64,000 nucleotides of DNA from Marinobacterium sp. (GCA_025800125.1 JAOXSF010000135.1:1-64000); one strand, 5' to 3'. Shown: positions 1-8,828, numbered from the stretch's first letter. Notes: generated by a model from the sequence alone, not told the origin. Numbers and translations are program-made.

Positions 1-410
1 CAGTAATCCCTGAAACGCTGTATGTCGTTCTTCCAGGACTTATTATGCTTCTGCTGCAGTGGCAGGAAGGTCTGCCAGAAAAACTCGCTGACGGTGGGTA
101 TCGCAGACTCCTGTGCCCGTTCCGCTGCAGCTTTTGGGTCTTTCCCGTCTGCCAGCACAGCTCGGTGCTCCCTGGCTGCTTTACGGGCCGTCGCTACATC
201 TATGTCCGGGAACCGTCCCAGCGCGATACTGCGCTTCTTCCCCTCGAACACGTAGCGCAACAGGAAGCGCTTGTTGCCTGACTTACCCGACAGACACTTT
301 AAGCCAATGACCTCGGTATCAGAGATTTCCAGATCAGTTGAAGATGCGGATGCAGGGTTGGCTGGCAAGGTGCGGATGCGCTCGTTAGTGAATTTGAATT
401 TCTTATCCAT
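1..410 (-). CDS. Tyrosine recombinase/integrase, N-terminal part (runs off left edge)
   Basis: An uninterrupted minus-strand frame starts at ATG 408-410, with GGAGGT a few bases upstream, and continues past position 1. The visible ~136 residues begin MDKKFKFTNERIRTLPAN and include KRFLLRYVFEGKKRSIALGR. This is typical of the N-terminal arm-binding (DUF4102-like) domain of phage P4/CP4-type integrases; the catalytic domain with the Arg-His-Arg-Tyr residues lies outside the window. The gene points away from the 3' end of tRNA-Leu, the usual arrangement where an integrative element sits in a tRNA gene. The product would catalyse site-specific integration and excision. The family call is firm; whether the gene is intact cannot be seen. 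Confidence 0.85.
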   Translation of the reverse strand, partial: MDKKFKFTNERIRTLPANPASASSTDLEISDTEVIGLKCLSGKSGNKRFLLRYVFEGKKRSIALGRFPDIDVATARKAAREHRAVLADGKDPKAAAERAQESAIPTVSEFFWQTFLPLQQKHNKSWKNDIQRFRDY

Positions 411-660
411 ATCGACCTCCATGAATAGCTATTCACGGATTTCATATATGTCTGAAACTGGGGCTGATTCGGTAGTAGCCTGTGTCCGGTACCGGAGAAG
501 ACCGGGAAAAGTCGCTAGAGAGGCGGTTCGCCAGATCACCACTCACCGGAACCGGTGATGGAGTTTGGTGGGATTTCATTGATTGTATTGGATTCTCTTG
601 CGCACAGGATCTGTACATGGCGTCGGACCGGGAATGGACCGGGGCGTGAATTTCAGGCAC
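411..660. other. Non-coding stretch between integrase and tRNA-Leu terminator
   Basis: No convincing gene. It holds the integrase upstream region and, in the usual arrangement, part of the attachment region. Short direct repeats of the form CGGTACCGG/CACCGGAACCGGTG occur near 487-556 and could be recombinase or excisionase arm sites, but this is a guess. Confidence 0.4.
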
Positions 661-692
661 AAAAAAAGCGGCAACTTTTCGGTTCCGCTTTC
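661..692 (-). terminator. Rho-independent terminator of tRNA-Leu
   Basis: Read on the minus strand, an AAGCGGAAC stem pairs with GTTGCCGCTT (one bulge) and is followed by a run of seven T. It lies about 60 bases past the tRNA 3' end. Confidence 0.75.
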
Positions 693-750
693 TTGTGAAG
701 TCCTGTATTACTTGGCTTCTACACTAATCATCACAGGGATAATCGAGTAT

Positions 751-835
751 TGGTACCAGTGGGCGGACTCGAACCGCCACGCCGTGAGGCAACGGATTTT
801 GAATCCGTCATGTCTACCAATTCCATCACACTGGC
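751..835 (-). tRNA. tRNA-Leu (anticodon CAA)
   Basis: An 85-nt class II tRNA with encoded CCA. Acceptor strand GCCAGTG pairs with CACTGGT and is followed by A-CCA. A D-loop AATTGGTAGAC, anticodon loop TTCAAAA (anticodon CAA, reading UUG), long variable arm and T-loop GGTTCGAGTCC are present. It is the probable attachment site of the element carrying the integrase at the left edge. Confidence 0.95.
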
Positions 836-849
836 CTTGTAGGATGCGC

Positions 850-877
850 ATTATAAGGGCTTTGCGCGGGGCGTCAA
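850..877 (-). promoter_or_regulatory. Sigma70 promoter of tRNA-Leu
   Basis: On the minus strand, TTGACG (872-877), a 16-bp spacer and a perfect TATAAT (850-855) place the start a few bases upstream of the tRNA. The GC-rich discriminator after the -10 box is typical of stable-RNA promoters under stringent control. Confidence 0.8.
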
Positions 878-1030
878 TGGGTAAAAGCAATAAATTTTTC
901 AATTGGTTATCTTATCATCAGCAGGTTACTGCAATGCTGCTACTTGAGTCGCTTTCGGGCTGCGCTCATAATCGCGCCATCAGGCTGCTGGCGGGGTGTC
1001 GGTGGCGTTTTTGTGAAGGATAGGCACGCT

Positions 1031-1588
1031 ATGTTTTCCCCTGTCAGATCTACAGCCATTGTGCTGGTTATTTCATCAACGTTGTTGCTAAGTGGGTGTC
1101 AGTATACCGGGATCACTGAAACCCGCTTGAACCAGCAGCTGTCTGCGCAACTGGTGGGTGAAGATAAGCCGCCGTTGCAGGCGACATTCAGCGGGCTGGC
1201 ATTGCAGTACCAGATCAGTGATGTGCAGCTGAATCTTGAAGCGGCAGCAGGCGGCCAGGTGGTGACGGCGCTGAAAGGGACGTTGCAGGGAGAGCTGGAA
1301 CTGTTTGGCCGTTCACTGGCGCTGGCGGCGCCGTTTGAGCCACAGATTACCTCTGGTCTGAACTATGTTGATGGTCAGATGTTTCTCAGTGAGCCGCGTA
1401 TTACCGACTGGGGTCGCCCGTTGCCCGCGACATTACAGCCCTGGCTGGCACAGCTGGAAACATCGTTGACAGAGAACCTGACACAGACGCCGGTTTATCA
1501 GCTGGATAACAGCCTGCAAGAGCAGCTGATGGCGTTGCTGGTGTCCGGGGTAGAGGTACAGGATGACCGGTTGGCGTTTCAGTTCTGA
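1031..1588 (+). CDS. DUF1439/YceB-like outer-membrane lipoprotein
   Basis: A 185-residue protein with an N-terminal hydrophobic signal and lipobox LLLSGC (Cys at about residue 22), so a predicted lipoprotein. The rest (residues ~30-185) is a soluble domain with alternating hydrophobic strands, resembling the DUF1439 (YceB) family of lipid-binding-like folds; its function is not known. The start at 1031 is chosen because GAAGGA lies about 8 bases upstream and the signal peptide follows directly. A longer frame from 944 would bury the signal. It is separated from the catabolic genes by its orientation and is probably chromosomal backbone next to the tRNA. Confidence 0.7.
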   Translation: MFSPVRSTAIVLVISSTLLLSGCQYTGITETRLNQQLSAQLVGEDKPPLQATFSGLALQYQISDVQLNLEAAAGGQVVTALKGTLQGELELFGRSLALAAPFEPQITSGLNYVDGQMFLSEPRITDWGRPLPATLQPWLAQLETSLTENLTQTPVYQLDNSLQEQLMALLVSGVEVQDDRLAFQF

Positions 1589-1622
1589 GACTGATTATCT
1601 GTGCCTGGGTATCTGAGAACGG

Positions 1623-2318
1623 TTAAAGCCTGTGTAGCCAGCGGCCAATGATATTGTTGGTCTGCTCGGGTTGTTCCAGCGTTGGTAGATGGCCTGCGCT
1701 GGCAACCACTGCCAGTTCAGCGTGGGGCATCAGTCTGGACATCAGCTGGTGGCGTTCTAATGGACAGAGCTGATCCTGCTCGCCACAGAGAATCAGTGAG
1801 GGTACCTGTACCTGTTTCAGGGTATTGCACTGGTCAGGGCGGTTTTTCAACGCCTGGGACTGGCGTATAAACACATCTGGCCCCAGTGCCAGTGCCATTT
1901 CCATGCACAGCTGGGTAATTTCAGGGTGTGCTGCCGGGTGGGCCAGGTAGTTGGGAACCATGTCGTGCCCCATGACCTGCGCCAGTTCGCCATGACGGGC
2001 TTGCACCATCTGTGGGCCACGTCGTGCTTTGACCTCATCCTGTTCTGCCAGTGGATTGGTATCCAGTAGTGCCAGCCCTTTTACCCGCTGAGGTTGCTGG
2101 GCGAAGACCTCCATCGCCACAATTCCGCCCATTGATAAGCCAAGCAGGGCAAACTCAGGTGGTGCCTGGTCAAGAATGTCACGGGCCAGTGCCTGTACCG
2201 AGTCACCGGTTGTCAGTGTCGCGCAGTGGATAGGGCGTTCGGCAGAAAATGTGCTGATCTGGGGCGTATAGAGCCTGGCATCACACATCATTCCGGGGAT
2301 CAGTAACAGCGGAGTCAT
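1623..2318 (-). CDS. Alpha/beta-fold hydrolase
   Basis: A 231-residue alpha/beta hydrolase. The oxyanion region is LLLIPGMMCD (residues 4-13). The nucleophile elbow G-L-S-M-G has Ser62, the acid is Asp182 in GEQD, and the base is His210 in SAGH, so the triad is complete. It probably cleaves an ester, lactone or C-C bond, but the substrate cannot be read from the sequence. Start 2318 has AAGG seven bases upstream; a frame beginning at 2390 lacks this. It is the last gene of the leftward series dehydrogenase, SDR, cupin, hydrolase, with 116 bases and a strong inverted repeat separating it from the cupin gene. Confidence 0.8.
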   Translation of the reverse strand: MTPLLLIPGMMCDARLYTPQISTFSAERPIHCATLTTGDSVQALARDILDQAPPEFALLGLSMGGIVAMEVFAQQPQRVKGLALLDTNPLAEQDEVKARRGPQMVQARHGELAQVMGHDMVPNYLAHPAAHPEITQLCMEMALALGPDVFIRQSQALKNRPDQCNTLKQVQVPSLILCGEQDQLCPLERHQLMSRLMPHAELAVVASAGHLPTLEQPEQTNNIIGRWLHRL

Positions 2319-2360
2319 AGCGCACCTTGAGCAACAGGGAATAACTGAAATGGGGAGGTC

Positions 2361-2427
2361 GGGTGCCAGCCAGGCGTTGGCCATTGACATGGCGCAGGCT
2401 CTGGCGGGGCCTTGATGGCTGGCACCC
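2361..2427. repeat. 11-bp perfect inverted repeat flanking a 45-bp spacer
   Basis: GGGTGCCAGCC (2361-2371) is exactly complementary to GGCTGGCACCC (2417-2427). It lies between the cupin stop and the hydrolase start. It could be an RNA stem that tunes read-through or mRNA stability; there is no T-run for a classical terminator. Confidence 0.5.
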
Positions 2428-2434
2428 GATGGTC

Positions 2435-3403
2435 TTAACCCTGCCAGGTCAGGCCGGCTGGGTCATCTGTGTCGGTAATGCGGTACAGGCTGGCTTCACC
2501 GGTTACGCATGGTTCCAGGCTGTGCGCCAGGCCTGGTGGGACTGCACAGGTATCACCAGGGTTGAGGACAACATTGCCGCCTTCCCAGCTCAGTTTCCAG
2601 TGGCCGCGCATCACCATCAGGATTTCATGACGGTTCTGGCTGTACACCTCGCTGGAGATAGAGCCACGGGTGATAAAGTCAATCTCAAAGCCTGGCTTGT
2701 CTTTCAGCAGTGCGCTTTCACCCACTACTTTGCATGGCTCATCGGCGGCCAGTGCCATCAGGTCCCAGTAGCGGGCGACGTAATCGCGTACAATCGCTTT
2801 GGTGGGGGCTTCCGGATAGGCTTTCAGCTCTTCTTCGCTCAGCAGTGGCATCGGTTTGATGCCTTCTGGCAGGCTCTCGCCTTTTTTGCTGTCGTACAGC
2901 ACACCGTTTTCACCCAGCATCAGGCCGTGCTCTTTGGCGTCTTCAATGACCTGTGGTGCCCAGATAACGCCGCCACCGGCATCGTCACCTCCCAGCACCG
3001 ACATGATCATGCCGTAGTCTGTGCCGATATTCTCAAAACCACGGAATACACCGGTTGGAATATTGAAGATGTCACCTTCCTCCAGTACCACTTCGCCAGC
3101 ATTACCCCAGCGGCCCCAGAAGAAACGCCACTTACCTTTCAGTACGAAGAAAACTTCAGCGGTACGGTGTGTGTGCAGGGAGTTTTTGCATTTAGGTGGC
3201 TGGCCTGCGGCACCAATGTTAAACCCGGGTGTGTCTTTAATATGAACATGCTGATCAGGGCTTTCTGTTACACCCGCTCCGATGATGGTGAAGTTTTCTT
3301 TCTGATCTGAACCGGGTGTGTGGGCATCAATAAAAGCGGTACGACAAGGTTCTAACTCACCATAACGAACGATGCGAGCTTCCATTTCCTGTGGCGTCAT
3401 CAT
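2435..3403 (-). CDS. Bicupin protein, possible metal-dependent enzyme
   Basis: A 322-residue protein with two cupin domains. The first (about residues 70-125) has HTHRTAEVFFVLKG, giving the H-x-H-x3-E metal set, then GDIFNIPTGVFRGFEN, in which the usual second-motif His is replaced. The second (about 245-310) has NRHEILMVMRG and GDTCAVPPGLAHSLEP and keeps only part of the ligand set. This split is common in bicupins where one domain is catalytic. The reaction is unknown; dioxygenase, isomerase or sugar-acid epimerase roles are all possible. It is in the same leftward series as the SDR and the HisD-like dehydrogenase, so it probably acts on the same substrate. Confidence 0.75.
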   Translation of the reverse strand: MMTPQEMEARIVRYGELEPCRTAFIDAHTPGSDQKENFTIIGAGVTESPDQHVHIKDTPGFNIGAAGQPPKCKNSLHTHRTAEVFFVLKGKWRFFWGRWGNAGEVVLEEGDIFNIPTGVFRGFENIGTDYGMIMSVLGGDDAGGGVIWAPQVIEDAKEHGLMLGENGVLYDSKKGESLPEGIKPMPLLSEEELKAYPEAPTKAIVRDYVARYWDLMALAADEPCKVVGESALLKDKPGFEIDFITRGSISSEVYSQNRHEILMVMRGHWKLSWEGGNVVLNPGDTCAVPPGLAHSLEPCVTGEASLYRITDTDDPAGLTWQG

Positions 3404-3620
3404 TATTAACCTGTTATTAGGATTATCTGGTCTTAAGCTGAGCTGTTTTAGCGCGCTGGTTATGTGTTGCTGATCTGTTAATCAGTTGCTGATTAATTGA
3501 CAGCCAGCGAGATAAACCGGCCAGCCTGGCTAAAATCCGCCGGGTTACTGTGTCGTCAAGACGCAGTAATCCGAGGGGTGATCTGTAAACTATGTAGGGT
3601 TTGTCGGTAAAACGGTTATG

Positions 3621-4385
3621 TCAGTCTGCCGTCCAGCCGCCATCAACCAGCAAGGATGTACCGGTTACCATGGCTGAGGCATCGCAGGCGAGAAATTGCA
3701 CTGCGCCCATGATGTCTTCTACTTCAGCAACGCGGCCGAGTTTTATTTTCTCGGCAATCCACTGTGCCCGCTCCGGGTTATCGAAGGTGGACTGTGTTAA
3801 TGGCGTGCGGACAAATGTCGGGCAGATGGTATTAAAACGGATCTGGTTGGCACCAAATTCAATCGCCATCGCTTTGGTATAGCCTTCAACGGCATGTTTG
3901 GAGGCGCAGTACACTGCCCTGTCAAGGCCGCCGACATGGGCCATCTGTGATGAAATATTGATGATGCTGCCCGGTTTACCCGCGTCCAGCAAACCGCAGG
4001 CGACCGCCTGACAGAGGAAGTAGGAACCACGCAGGTTTAGTGCCATCACGGCATCAAAATCTTCCGGGGTGGTGTCTGCTGCCGCACTATGGCGGGCCAG
4101 TCCGGCGCTGTTGACCAGTATGTCAAACGGCCCCGACGCTGCGATATTTGCGCGGGTCTGTTCTACATCGCTGACATCCATGACCAGTGCGTTGGCATGC
4201 CAGCCCTTGGCAGTAAACTGCGCGGCCGTTTCTTCTACTCTGGACTGGCTACGTGCTGCCAGCCAGACCTCTGCGCCCAGCTCTGCCAGTGCGACAGCAC
4301 ACCCAAGGCCAATGCCGGAAGTTGCACCTGTTACCAGTGCTTTGCGGCCATCCAGACGAAACGAGGGAGTTTGTGGTAAATACAT
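3621..4385 (-). CDS. Short-chain dehydrogenase/reductase (SDR)
   Basis: A 254-residue classical SDR: nucleotide-binding TGATSGIG (19-26), NSAG (92-95), catalytic Ser146, Tyr159 and Lys163 in YCASK, and a C-terminal VDGGWTAD typical of the family. The Arg after strand beta2 (LAARS) rather than an Asp suggests NADP(H) as cofactor, which is an inference. An AAGGA box precedes the start. It is encoded 196 bases downstream of the HisD-like dehydrogenase and is likely in the same transcript. It probably oxidises or reduces a hydroxyl or carbonyl of a polyol or sugar acid; the substrate is unassigned. Confidence 0.85.
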   Translation of the reverse strand: MYLPQTPSFRLDGRKALVTGATSGIGLGCAVALAELGAEVWLAARSQSRVEETAAQFTAKGWHANALVMDVSDVEQTRANIAASGPFDILVNSAGLARHSAAADTTPEDFDAVMALNLRGSYFLCQAVACGLLDAGKPGSIINISSQMAHVGGLDRAVYCASKHAVEGYTKAMAIEFGANQIRFNTICPTFVRTPLTQSTFDNPERAQWIAEKIKLGRVAEVEDIMGAVQFLACDASAMVTGTSLLVDGGWTAD

Positions 4386-4581
4386 AACAGCGTCCTTATC
4401 AGCTGAACAATCGGGCTGGTAAGCAGCTGTACCAGGTGAAGAGCCTGGCGTATCTCCCTGTCGCGGTGGATAACAGACGGGGAAGCCATATCACCGGCGG
4501 ATGCTATACCCGCCGGATGATACCGGGCAGCTGCCTATCTATGGCCAGAGTCTGGCCTTTCAGATGCCTGTTGCCTGAGTG

Positions 4582-5892
4582 TTACTCGGCACCCTGAGCG
4601 TAAGGTACGTCTTTGTTGCCGTAGCGACGTACACGCACGTTGCACTGCTCGGCATGGCCAGCGAAGCCTTCCAGCATGCACAGGCGGGAGCCGTACTCAC
4701 CAATCTTCACGGCTGCTTCGTCGGTGGTAATCTTCTGGTAGGAGTGGGTTTTCAGGTATTTACCTACCCACAGACCGCCGGTGTAGCGACCTGCTTTTTT
4801 GGTTGGCAGGGTGTGGTTGGTACCGATTACCTTGTCACCGTTGGATACGTTGGTACGAGGGCCCAGGAACAGTGCGCCGTAGCAGGTCATGTTTTCCAGG
4901 AACCAGTCGTCACGATCAGTCATGACCTGAACGTGCTCGGAAGCGATGTCATCGGCCACCTCCAGCATCTCTTCGTAGGTGTCACACAGGATAACTTCGC
5001 CGTAATCGCGCCAGCTGACTGAAGCGGTATCTGCGGTTGGCAGGATTTCCAGCAGGCGTTCAATCTCTGCCATGGTTTCTTCTGCCAGCTTGCGTGAGTT
5101 GGTCAGCAGTACCGCTGGTGAGTTGTAACCGTGCTCTGCCTGGCCGAGCAGGTCAGTTGCACAGATTTCAGCGTCTACCGTTTCGTCGGCAATCACCATG
5201 GTTTCTGTCGGGCCTGCAAACAGGTCGATACCGACACGGCCAAACAGCTGACGTTTGGCTTCTGCTACAAAGGCGTTACCCGGGCCAACCAGCATGTGTA
5301 CCGGGTCGATGGTCTGGGTACCGATTGCCATCGCACCGATTGCCTGGATACCGCCCATTACGTAAATTTCATGCGCCCCACCCAGGTGCATGGCTGCGAT
5401 TACGGCCGGGTTTGGCTTGCCTTTGAATGGTGGCGTGCAAGCGATGATACGAGGCACACCAGCAACAGAGGCAGTTGCAACCGACATGTGTGCAGATGCC
5501 ACCATCGGGAATTTACCGCCTGGAATGTAACAGCCAACAGACTGCACAGGGATGTTTTTGTGCCCCAGAATAACGCCCGGCATGGTTTCAACTTCAACAT
5601 CCAGCATGGAATCGCGTTGTGCCTGGGCGAAGTTACGTACCTGTTCCTGAGCAAATTTGATGTCTTCCATATCACGTGGAGACACTTGGGCGATCAGTTG
5701 CTGAATTTCTTCTTCGGACAGGCGGTAGCTTTCCGGTGAGTAGTTATCAAACTTTTCTGACAATTCGCGTACCGCAACATCGCCACGGGTTTCGATATCC
5801 TTCAGGGTTGCTTCTACGGTTTCGCGAACTTTGGCGTCGTCCTGGGAGCGCTCAACTTCAGGCTTGCTCTGTTTCAGATACTGAATTGTCAT
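4582..5892 (-). CDS. Histidinol dehydrogenase-family polyol dehydrogenase (HpsN-like)
   Basis: A 436-residue member of the zinc- and NAD-dependent HisD superfamily. By comparison with E. coli HisD, the zinc ligands and catalytic pair are all present: Gln251 and His254 (QAEHG), Glu319-His320 (ASEHVQ), Asp353 and His360 (GDKVIGTNH) and His413. No his biosynthesis genes are nearby, and the N-terminus and C-terminus resemble the catabolic branch. That branch includes HpsN, which oxidises 2,3-dihydroxypropane-1-sulfonate to sulfolactate in two NAD-linked steps. Such enzymes convert a primary alcohol to a carboxylate. It is the first gene of the leftward operon, behind a promoter with a LacI operator over the start site. 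The substrate here is not established. Confidence 0.8.
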   Translation of the reverse strand: MTIQYLKQSKPEVERSQDDAKVRETVEATLKDIETRGDVAVRELSEKFDNYSPESYRLSEEEIQQLIAQVSPRDMEDIKFAQEQVRNFAQAQRDSMLDVEVETMPGVILGHKNIPVQSVGCYIPGGKFPMVASAHMSVATASVAGVPRIIACTPPFKGKPNPAVIAAMHLGGAHEIYVMGGIQAIGAMAIGTQTIDPVHMLVGPGNAFVAEAKRQLFGRVGIDLFAGPTETMVIADETVDAEICATDLLGQAEHGYNSPAVLLTNSRKLAEETMAEIERLLEILPTADTASVSWRDYGEVILCDTYEEMLEVADDIASEHVQVMTDRDDWFLENMTCYGALFLGPRTNVSNGDKVIGTNHTLPTKKAGRYTGGLWVGKYLKTHSYQKITTDEAAVKIGEYGSRLCMLEGFAGHAEQCNVRVRRYGNKDVPYAQGAE

Positions 5893-6026
5893 TTAAGGTT
5901 TTCCTTTAGCTAGAATGCCTTGCGGTGCCTGTACACCGGCATCACCTGGTTGCTGCAACCGAGCGGTATGGAAATGTGTTGCCCGGTCTGGCTGGCCACT
6001 TGCGTCAGCTGCCAGGTTGTTATTAT

Positions 6027-6044
6027 TGAATTCGTATGCACTCG
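6027..6044. promoter_or_regulatory. LacI-type operator, HisD-like operon
   Basis: TGAATTCGTATGCACTCG matches the cluster operator consensus GTATTKCRTAYGMAATAC in its core TTCGTATGCA. It starts directly after the -10 box of the leftward promoter and so covers the transcription start, a classical repression position. Confidence 0.7.
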
Positions 6045-6073
6045 ATACTAACGCCGAAAAACGACCCTTGCAA
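6045..6073 (-). promoter_or_regulatory. Sigma70 promoter of the HisD-like/SDR/cupin operon
   Basis: On the minus strand: -35 TTGCAA (6068-6073), a 17-bp spacer and -10 TAGTAT (6045-6050), about 150 bases upstream of the dehydrogenase start. The operator at 6027-6044 abuts the -10 box. Confidence 0.65.
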
Positions 6074-6076
6074 CCC

Positions 6077-6094
6077 TGTTTGCATAGGTATTCA
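6077..6094. promoter_or_regulatory. Weak second operator candidate
   Basis: TGTTTGCATAGGTATTCA keeps one half of the operator core (TGCATA). Its centre is 50 bp from that of the main site, about five helical turns, which would suit looping by a tetrameric or paired repressor. It is degenerate and may be chance. Confidence 0.3.
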
Positions 6095-6221
6095 AAATTG
6101 TTTTGTTGCAGTTTAGAGGTATGGCTTTAATCCGGGCAGGGATTCCTGCTGCCGCCGGTGGTGTAATTTCGGTAAACTGCGTTTTCTGAATAAATCACAC
6201 CACTGTATGAGGTACTGTTTT

Positions 6222-7292
6222 ATGGGGCGGCCCAGGGTCACTTCTTTTGATGTTGCACGTGAAGCCGGGGTTTCCCAGTCTGCGGTATCCCGTGCCTATA
6301 CGCCGGGGGCGAGCGTTTCTGCTAAAACACGCGACAAGGTGTTTGCCGCAGCGCAAAAGCTGGGCTACCAGCCCAACGCTATCGCCAGAAGTCTGATCAG
6401 CCGTCGCTCTAATATGGTTGGTCTGGTGATGGCTGACGTGGTGAATCCGTTCTACCCACCGGTCCTGGAGCTGTTTATGCGCAACTTCAGAGAGCAGGGA
6501 CAGCGGGTGATGCTGTTTCTGGGTGGCCACAATCAGGACGTAGATGAACTGCTGCCGCAGGTGCTGGAATATCAGGTAGACGGCATTGTGATCACCTCTT
6601 CAACGTTGTCCTCTGAGATGGCGGCCTACTGTAATAAGCTGGGTACGCCTATTACGCTGTTTAACCGCTATGTGCCCAATGCACGGGTAGACTCTGTTTG
6701 CAGCGATAATATTGATGCGGCGCGTAATATCGCTGACCTGTTTATTACCGCAGGGCATAAGCGTCTGGCTTATATTTCTGGTCAGGTGAACACCTCAACC
6801 AATCAGGATCGCCAGAAAGGGTTCTTCTCACGTGTTGAAGAGCGCCGCCAGCCGATGCCTGCGATGGCTGAGGGTGACTGGAGTTACCAGAGCGGTTTTG
6901 ATGCAGCGCTGAAGCTGTTTACAGCAGAAAAACTCAGTAGCGGTGAATACCCGGATGCGGTGTTCTGTGCCAATGACCTGATGGGGCTGGGTGCGCTGGA
7001 TGCGATACGTTGTAAGTTGAACCTGCGGGTGCCGGACGATGTATCAGTGATCGGTTTTGACGACACTGACAGCTGTTCATGGCATAACTACCGTTTAACC
7101 ACCATTCGCACGCCGGTTGAAAAGATGGTAGCCAGCGCAGTAGAGAATATGATTGCGCGTATTAATAACCCTGAGAAAGAAATTATCGCTGCACTGGAGC
7201 AAAGTCTGCTGATAGTGCGTGATACCGCCCGCTTGCCCGAACAGATCTCAATGCCGTTTATTAAAGACCCGAAGCCTGATACGGCGGGCTGA
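6222..7292 (+). CDS. LacI-family transcriptional regulator 1
   Basis: A 356-residue LacI/GalR repressor. The N-terminal helix-turn-helix (about residues 5-30, TSFDVAREAGVSQSAVSRA) and hinge helix (NAIARSLISRRSN) are followed by a periplasmic-binding-protein-like effector domain (about 60-340). The start at 6222 has GAGG at a suitable distance; an upstream in-frame ATG at 6207 has none. It is divergent from the HisD-like operon and shares the intergenic operator region. Its DNA-contacting residues are nearly the same as in the second LacI protein at 19016-20053, so both probably bind the same 18-bp palindrome. The effector is likely the pathway substrate or an intermediate. Confidence 0.9.
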   Translation: MGRPRVTSFDVAREAGVSQSAVSRAYTPGASVSAKTRDKVFAAAQKLGYQPNAIARSLISRRSNMVGLVMADVVNPFYPPVLELFMRNFREQGQRVMLFLGGHNQDVDELLPQVLEYQVDGIVITSSTLSSEMAAYCNKLGTPITLFNRYVPNARVDSVCSDNIDAARNIADLFITAGHKRLAYISGQVNTSTNQDRQKGFFSRVEERRQPMPAMAEGDWSYQSGFDAALKLFTAEKLSSGEYPDAVFCANDLMGLGALDAIRCKLNLRVPDDVSVIGFDDTDSCSWHNYRLTTIRTPVEKMVASAVENMIARINNPEKEIIAALEQSLLIVRDTARLPEQISMPFIKDPKPDTAG

Positions 7293-7414
7293 CCTGCCGT
7301 TTCTTTGAGCGGCTGATTTCACCGGCGCTGTTATTCGGTGTGCCGGTGTTATGCTCCTTCTCTGGCCTGGTACTTGTATCTGTATCTGTCGGTTATCGGC
7401 TTCCGCTTCTTATC

Positions 7415-7444
7415 TTGCGATCTGTTTTGCATACGAAGTACAAT
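7415..7444 (+). promoter_or_regulatory. Promoter of the MFS gene with embedded operator
   Basis: -35 TTGCGA (7415-7420), an 18-bp spacer and -10 TACAAT (7439-7444). The operator at 7424-7441 fills the spacer. Confidence 0.6.
7424..7441. promoter_or_regulatory. LacI-type operator, MFS gene
   Basis: GTTTTGCATACGAAGTAC matches the consensus at 16 of 18 positions compared with the site at 13468-13485. It lies between the -35 and -10 boxes. Confidence 0.8.
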
Positions 7445-7586
7445 TCTGAATGACCATTTCCTTAAATGGTTATGTGGGCTGTTCTGGTGATGCGATTCAA
7501 TGTATCCGGCTCAGTCGCGCTGACCTCCAGTTTCCCTGATCATCCGGCCAGTGCTGGTGTGGTTGCTTGAAGCAGAGATACATACC

Positions 7587-8729
7587 GTGCGTCACTCCGT
7601 TATTACACTCGCGGCTATTCAGCTTAGCCTGTTTGCCATGATGCAGGCGTCAGGCCTGCTGGGTATCGCTATGCCACTGAGCCTGTTCAGTGCAGAAGTA
7701 GAAGTCAGCAGTATTGGCTGGGTGATGGCGTTCTATTCAACCGGGCTGATGCTGGGCAGTCTTTATGGTAAGCGGATTATCAGCCAGGTAGGGCATATCC
7801 GCTCGTTCGCAGGCTTTGCTGCACTGGCGGCGATGGTTGCTATTACGCTGAATATGACATTTGATCTGCCGCTCTGGGCTGGGTTGCGCTTTCTGACCGG
7901 TTTTTCGGCAGCCGTGATGTTGATTGCGGTAGAAAGCTGGATGACCGGGCTGGCAACCAATGCCAATCGGGGGCGTTTGCTGGCGCTGCATCAGATCACA
8001 TTCTATCTGGCGATGGGGAGTGGACAGCTGTCAATTAACCTCACCACCGGTGAGTATTCACAGGGGTATCTGATCGCGGCGTTGCTGTTCTGTTTTGCGG
8101 TGATGCCGATGGTGCTGGTTAGAACCATTAACCCGGTGCTCACCCCCACTGAGCAGATCAATATCATGCCAATTTGTCGCAAAGTACCGGCCAGTGTGGC
8201 GGGAACGCTGGGTGCAGGGTGTGCGATTGGAGCGCTTTACAACCTGGTGCCGGTGTATGCCCGTGCGAATGGGCTGACGACCTTTGATACTTCGTTGCTG
8301 ATGGGGGCACTGGTATTTGGTGGTGTGCTATTACAGTACCCGGTCGGCCGTATTACCGAGCGCTGTGGCAACAGCTGGCCGGTGTTGATTCTGCTGCTGT
8401 TACTCTGTCTGTTGAATACCGTTGCAGCAATATTGCCGATGCCGCATTCAATGCCGGTGTTGCTGAGCTTTGCCGCACTGCTAGGTAGTATTCTGGCCTG
8501 CCTTTATCCTGCCTGCGTGGTGGCTGCGAGTGCCCGCATTGAGCCGCAGGAGCGGGTGACGCTGAGCAGCACCCTGCTGGTGTTTTATGCAGTGGGTGGC
8601 TTTACGGCACCGGTACTGGCATCGCAACTGATGCACTATGGTGGTTCACAGGGGGTGTTTATCTTTACTGCACTGGCGCAAGGAGGGATTGCGTTGTTTA
8701 TCTTCTTCAGGGTAATCCGCCGCCATTAA
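7587..8729 (+). CDS. MFS transporter (YcaD-like)
   Basis: About 380 residues with twelve predicted membrane helices and the start region RHSVITLAAIQLSLFAMMQ, as in YcaD-type major facilitator proteins. The usual loop 2-3 motif appears as GSLYGKRIISQVGHIR. I prefer the GTG at 7587 over the upstream GTG at 7551, because the protein family begins just before this motif; neither has a strong RBS. The transcription unit is a single gene with its own operator-controlled promoter and a strong terminator. It may import the pathway substrate, or export a product that the cell does not use, alongside the ABC importer. Confidence 0.8.
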   Translation: MRHSVITLAAIQLSLFAMMQASGLLGIAMPLSLFSAEVEVSSIGWVMAFYSTGLMLGSLYGKRIISQVGHIRSFAGFAALAAMVAITLNMTFDLPLWAGLRFLTGFSAAVMLIAVESWMTGLATNANRGRLLALHQITFYLAMGSGQLSINLTTGEYSQGYLIAALLFCFAVMPMVLVRTINPVLTPTEQINIMPICRKVPASVAGTLGAGCAIGALYNLVPVYARANGLTTFDTSLLMGALVFGGVLLQYPVGRITERCGNSWPVLILLLLLCLLNTVAAILPMPHSMPVLLSFAALLGSILACLYPACVVAASARIEPQERVTLSSTLLVFYAVGGFTAPVLASQLMHYGGSQGVFIFTALAQGGIALFIFFRVIRRH

Positions 8730-8740
8730 GCAGACAAAAT

Positions 8741-8766
8741 AAAAGGAGGCGTGCTGCCTCCTTTTT
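8741..8766. terminator. Bidirectional rho-independent terminator
   Basis: AAAAGGAGGC, loop GTGCT and GCCTCCTTTTT form a perfect stem between the convergent MFS gene and the SnoaL-like gene, with A- and T-runs on both sides. Confidence 0.85.
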
Positions 8767-8783
8767 CATGTAACGAGTTACTG

Positions 8784-8828
8784 CGTCAGGCTTTCGTCAT
8801 TACGTCAGGCTTGAGTTATGACGTCAGA
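8784..8828. repeat. 19-bp tandem repeat reaching the stop codon of the SnoaL-like gene
   Basis: CGTCAGG recurs at 8784, 8803 and (as CGTCAGA) 8822, exactly 19 bp apart. The last copy contains the stop codon (8824-8826) of the minus-strand gene. Confidence 0.7.

Noticed and set aside
583..1023. Open frame across the tRNA-Leu gene
   Set aside because: It overlaps the tRNA and its terminator and has no coding features.
2363..3310. Plus-strand open frame of about 315 codons over the cupin gene
   Set aside because: Complement shadow of a clear bicupin protein; no RBS.
2435..3403. DMSP lyase (DddQ/DddL/DddW) assignment of the cupin
   Set aside because: Those are single-cupin proteins with a different motif; this is a bicupin with only one complete H-x-H-x3-E set.
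4582..5892. Annotating the HisD-like gene as histidine biosynthesis hisD
   Set aside because: No other his genes nearby, and it is embedded in a LacI-controlled catabolic operon; the family also contains catabolic polyol dehydrogenases.
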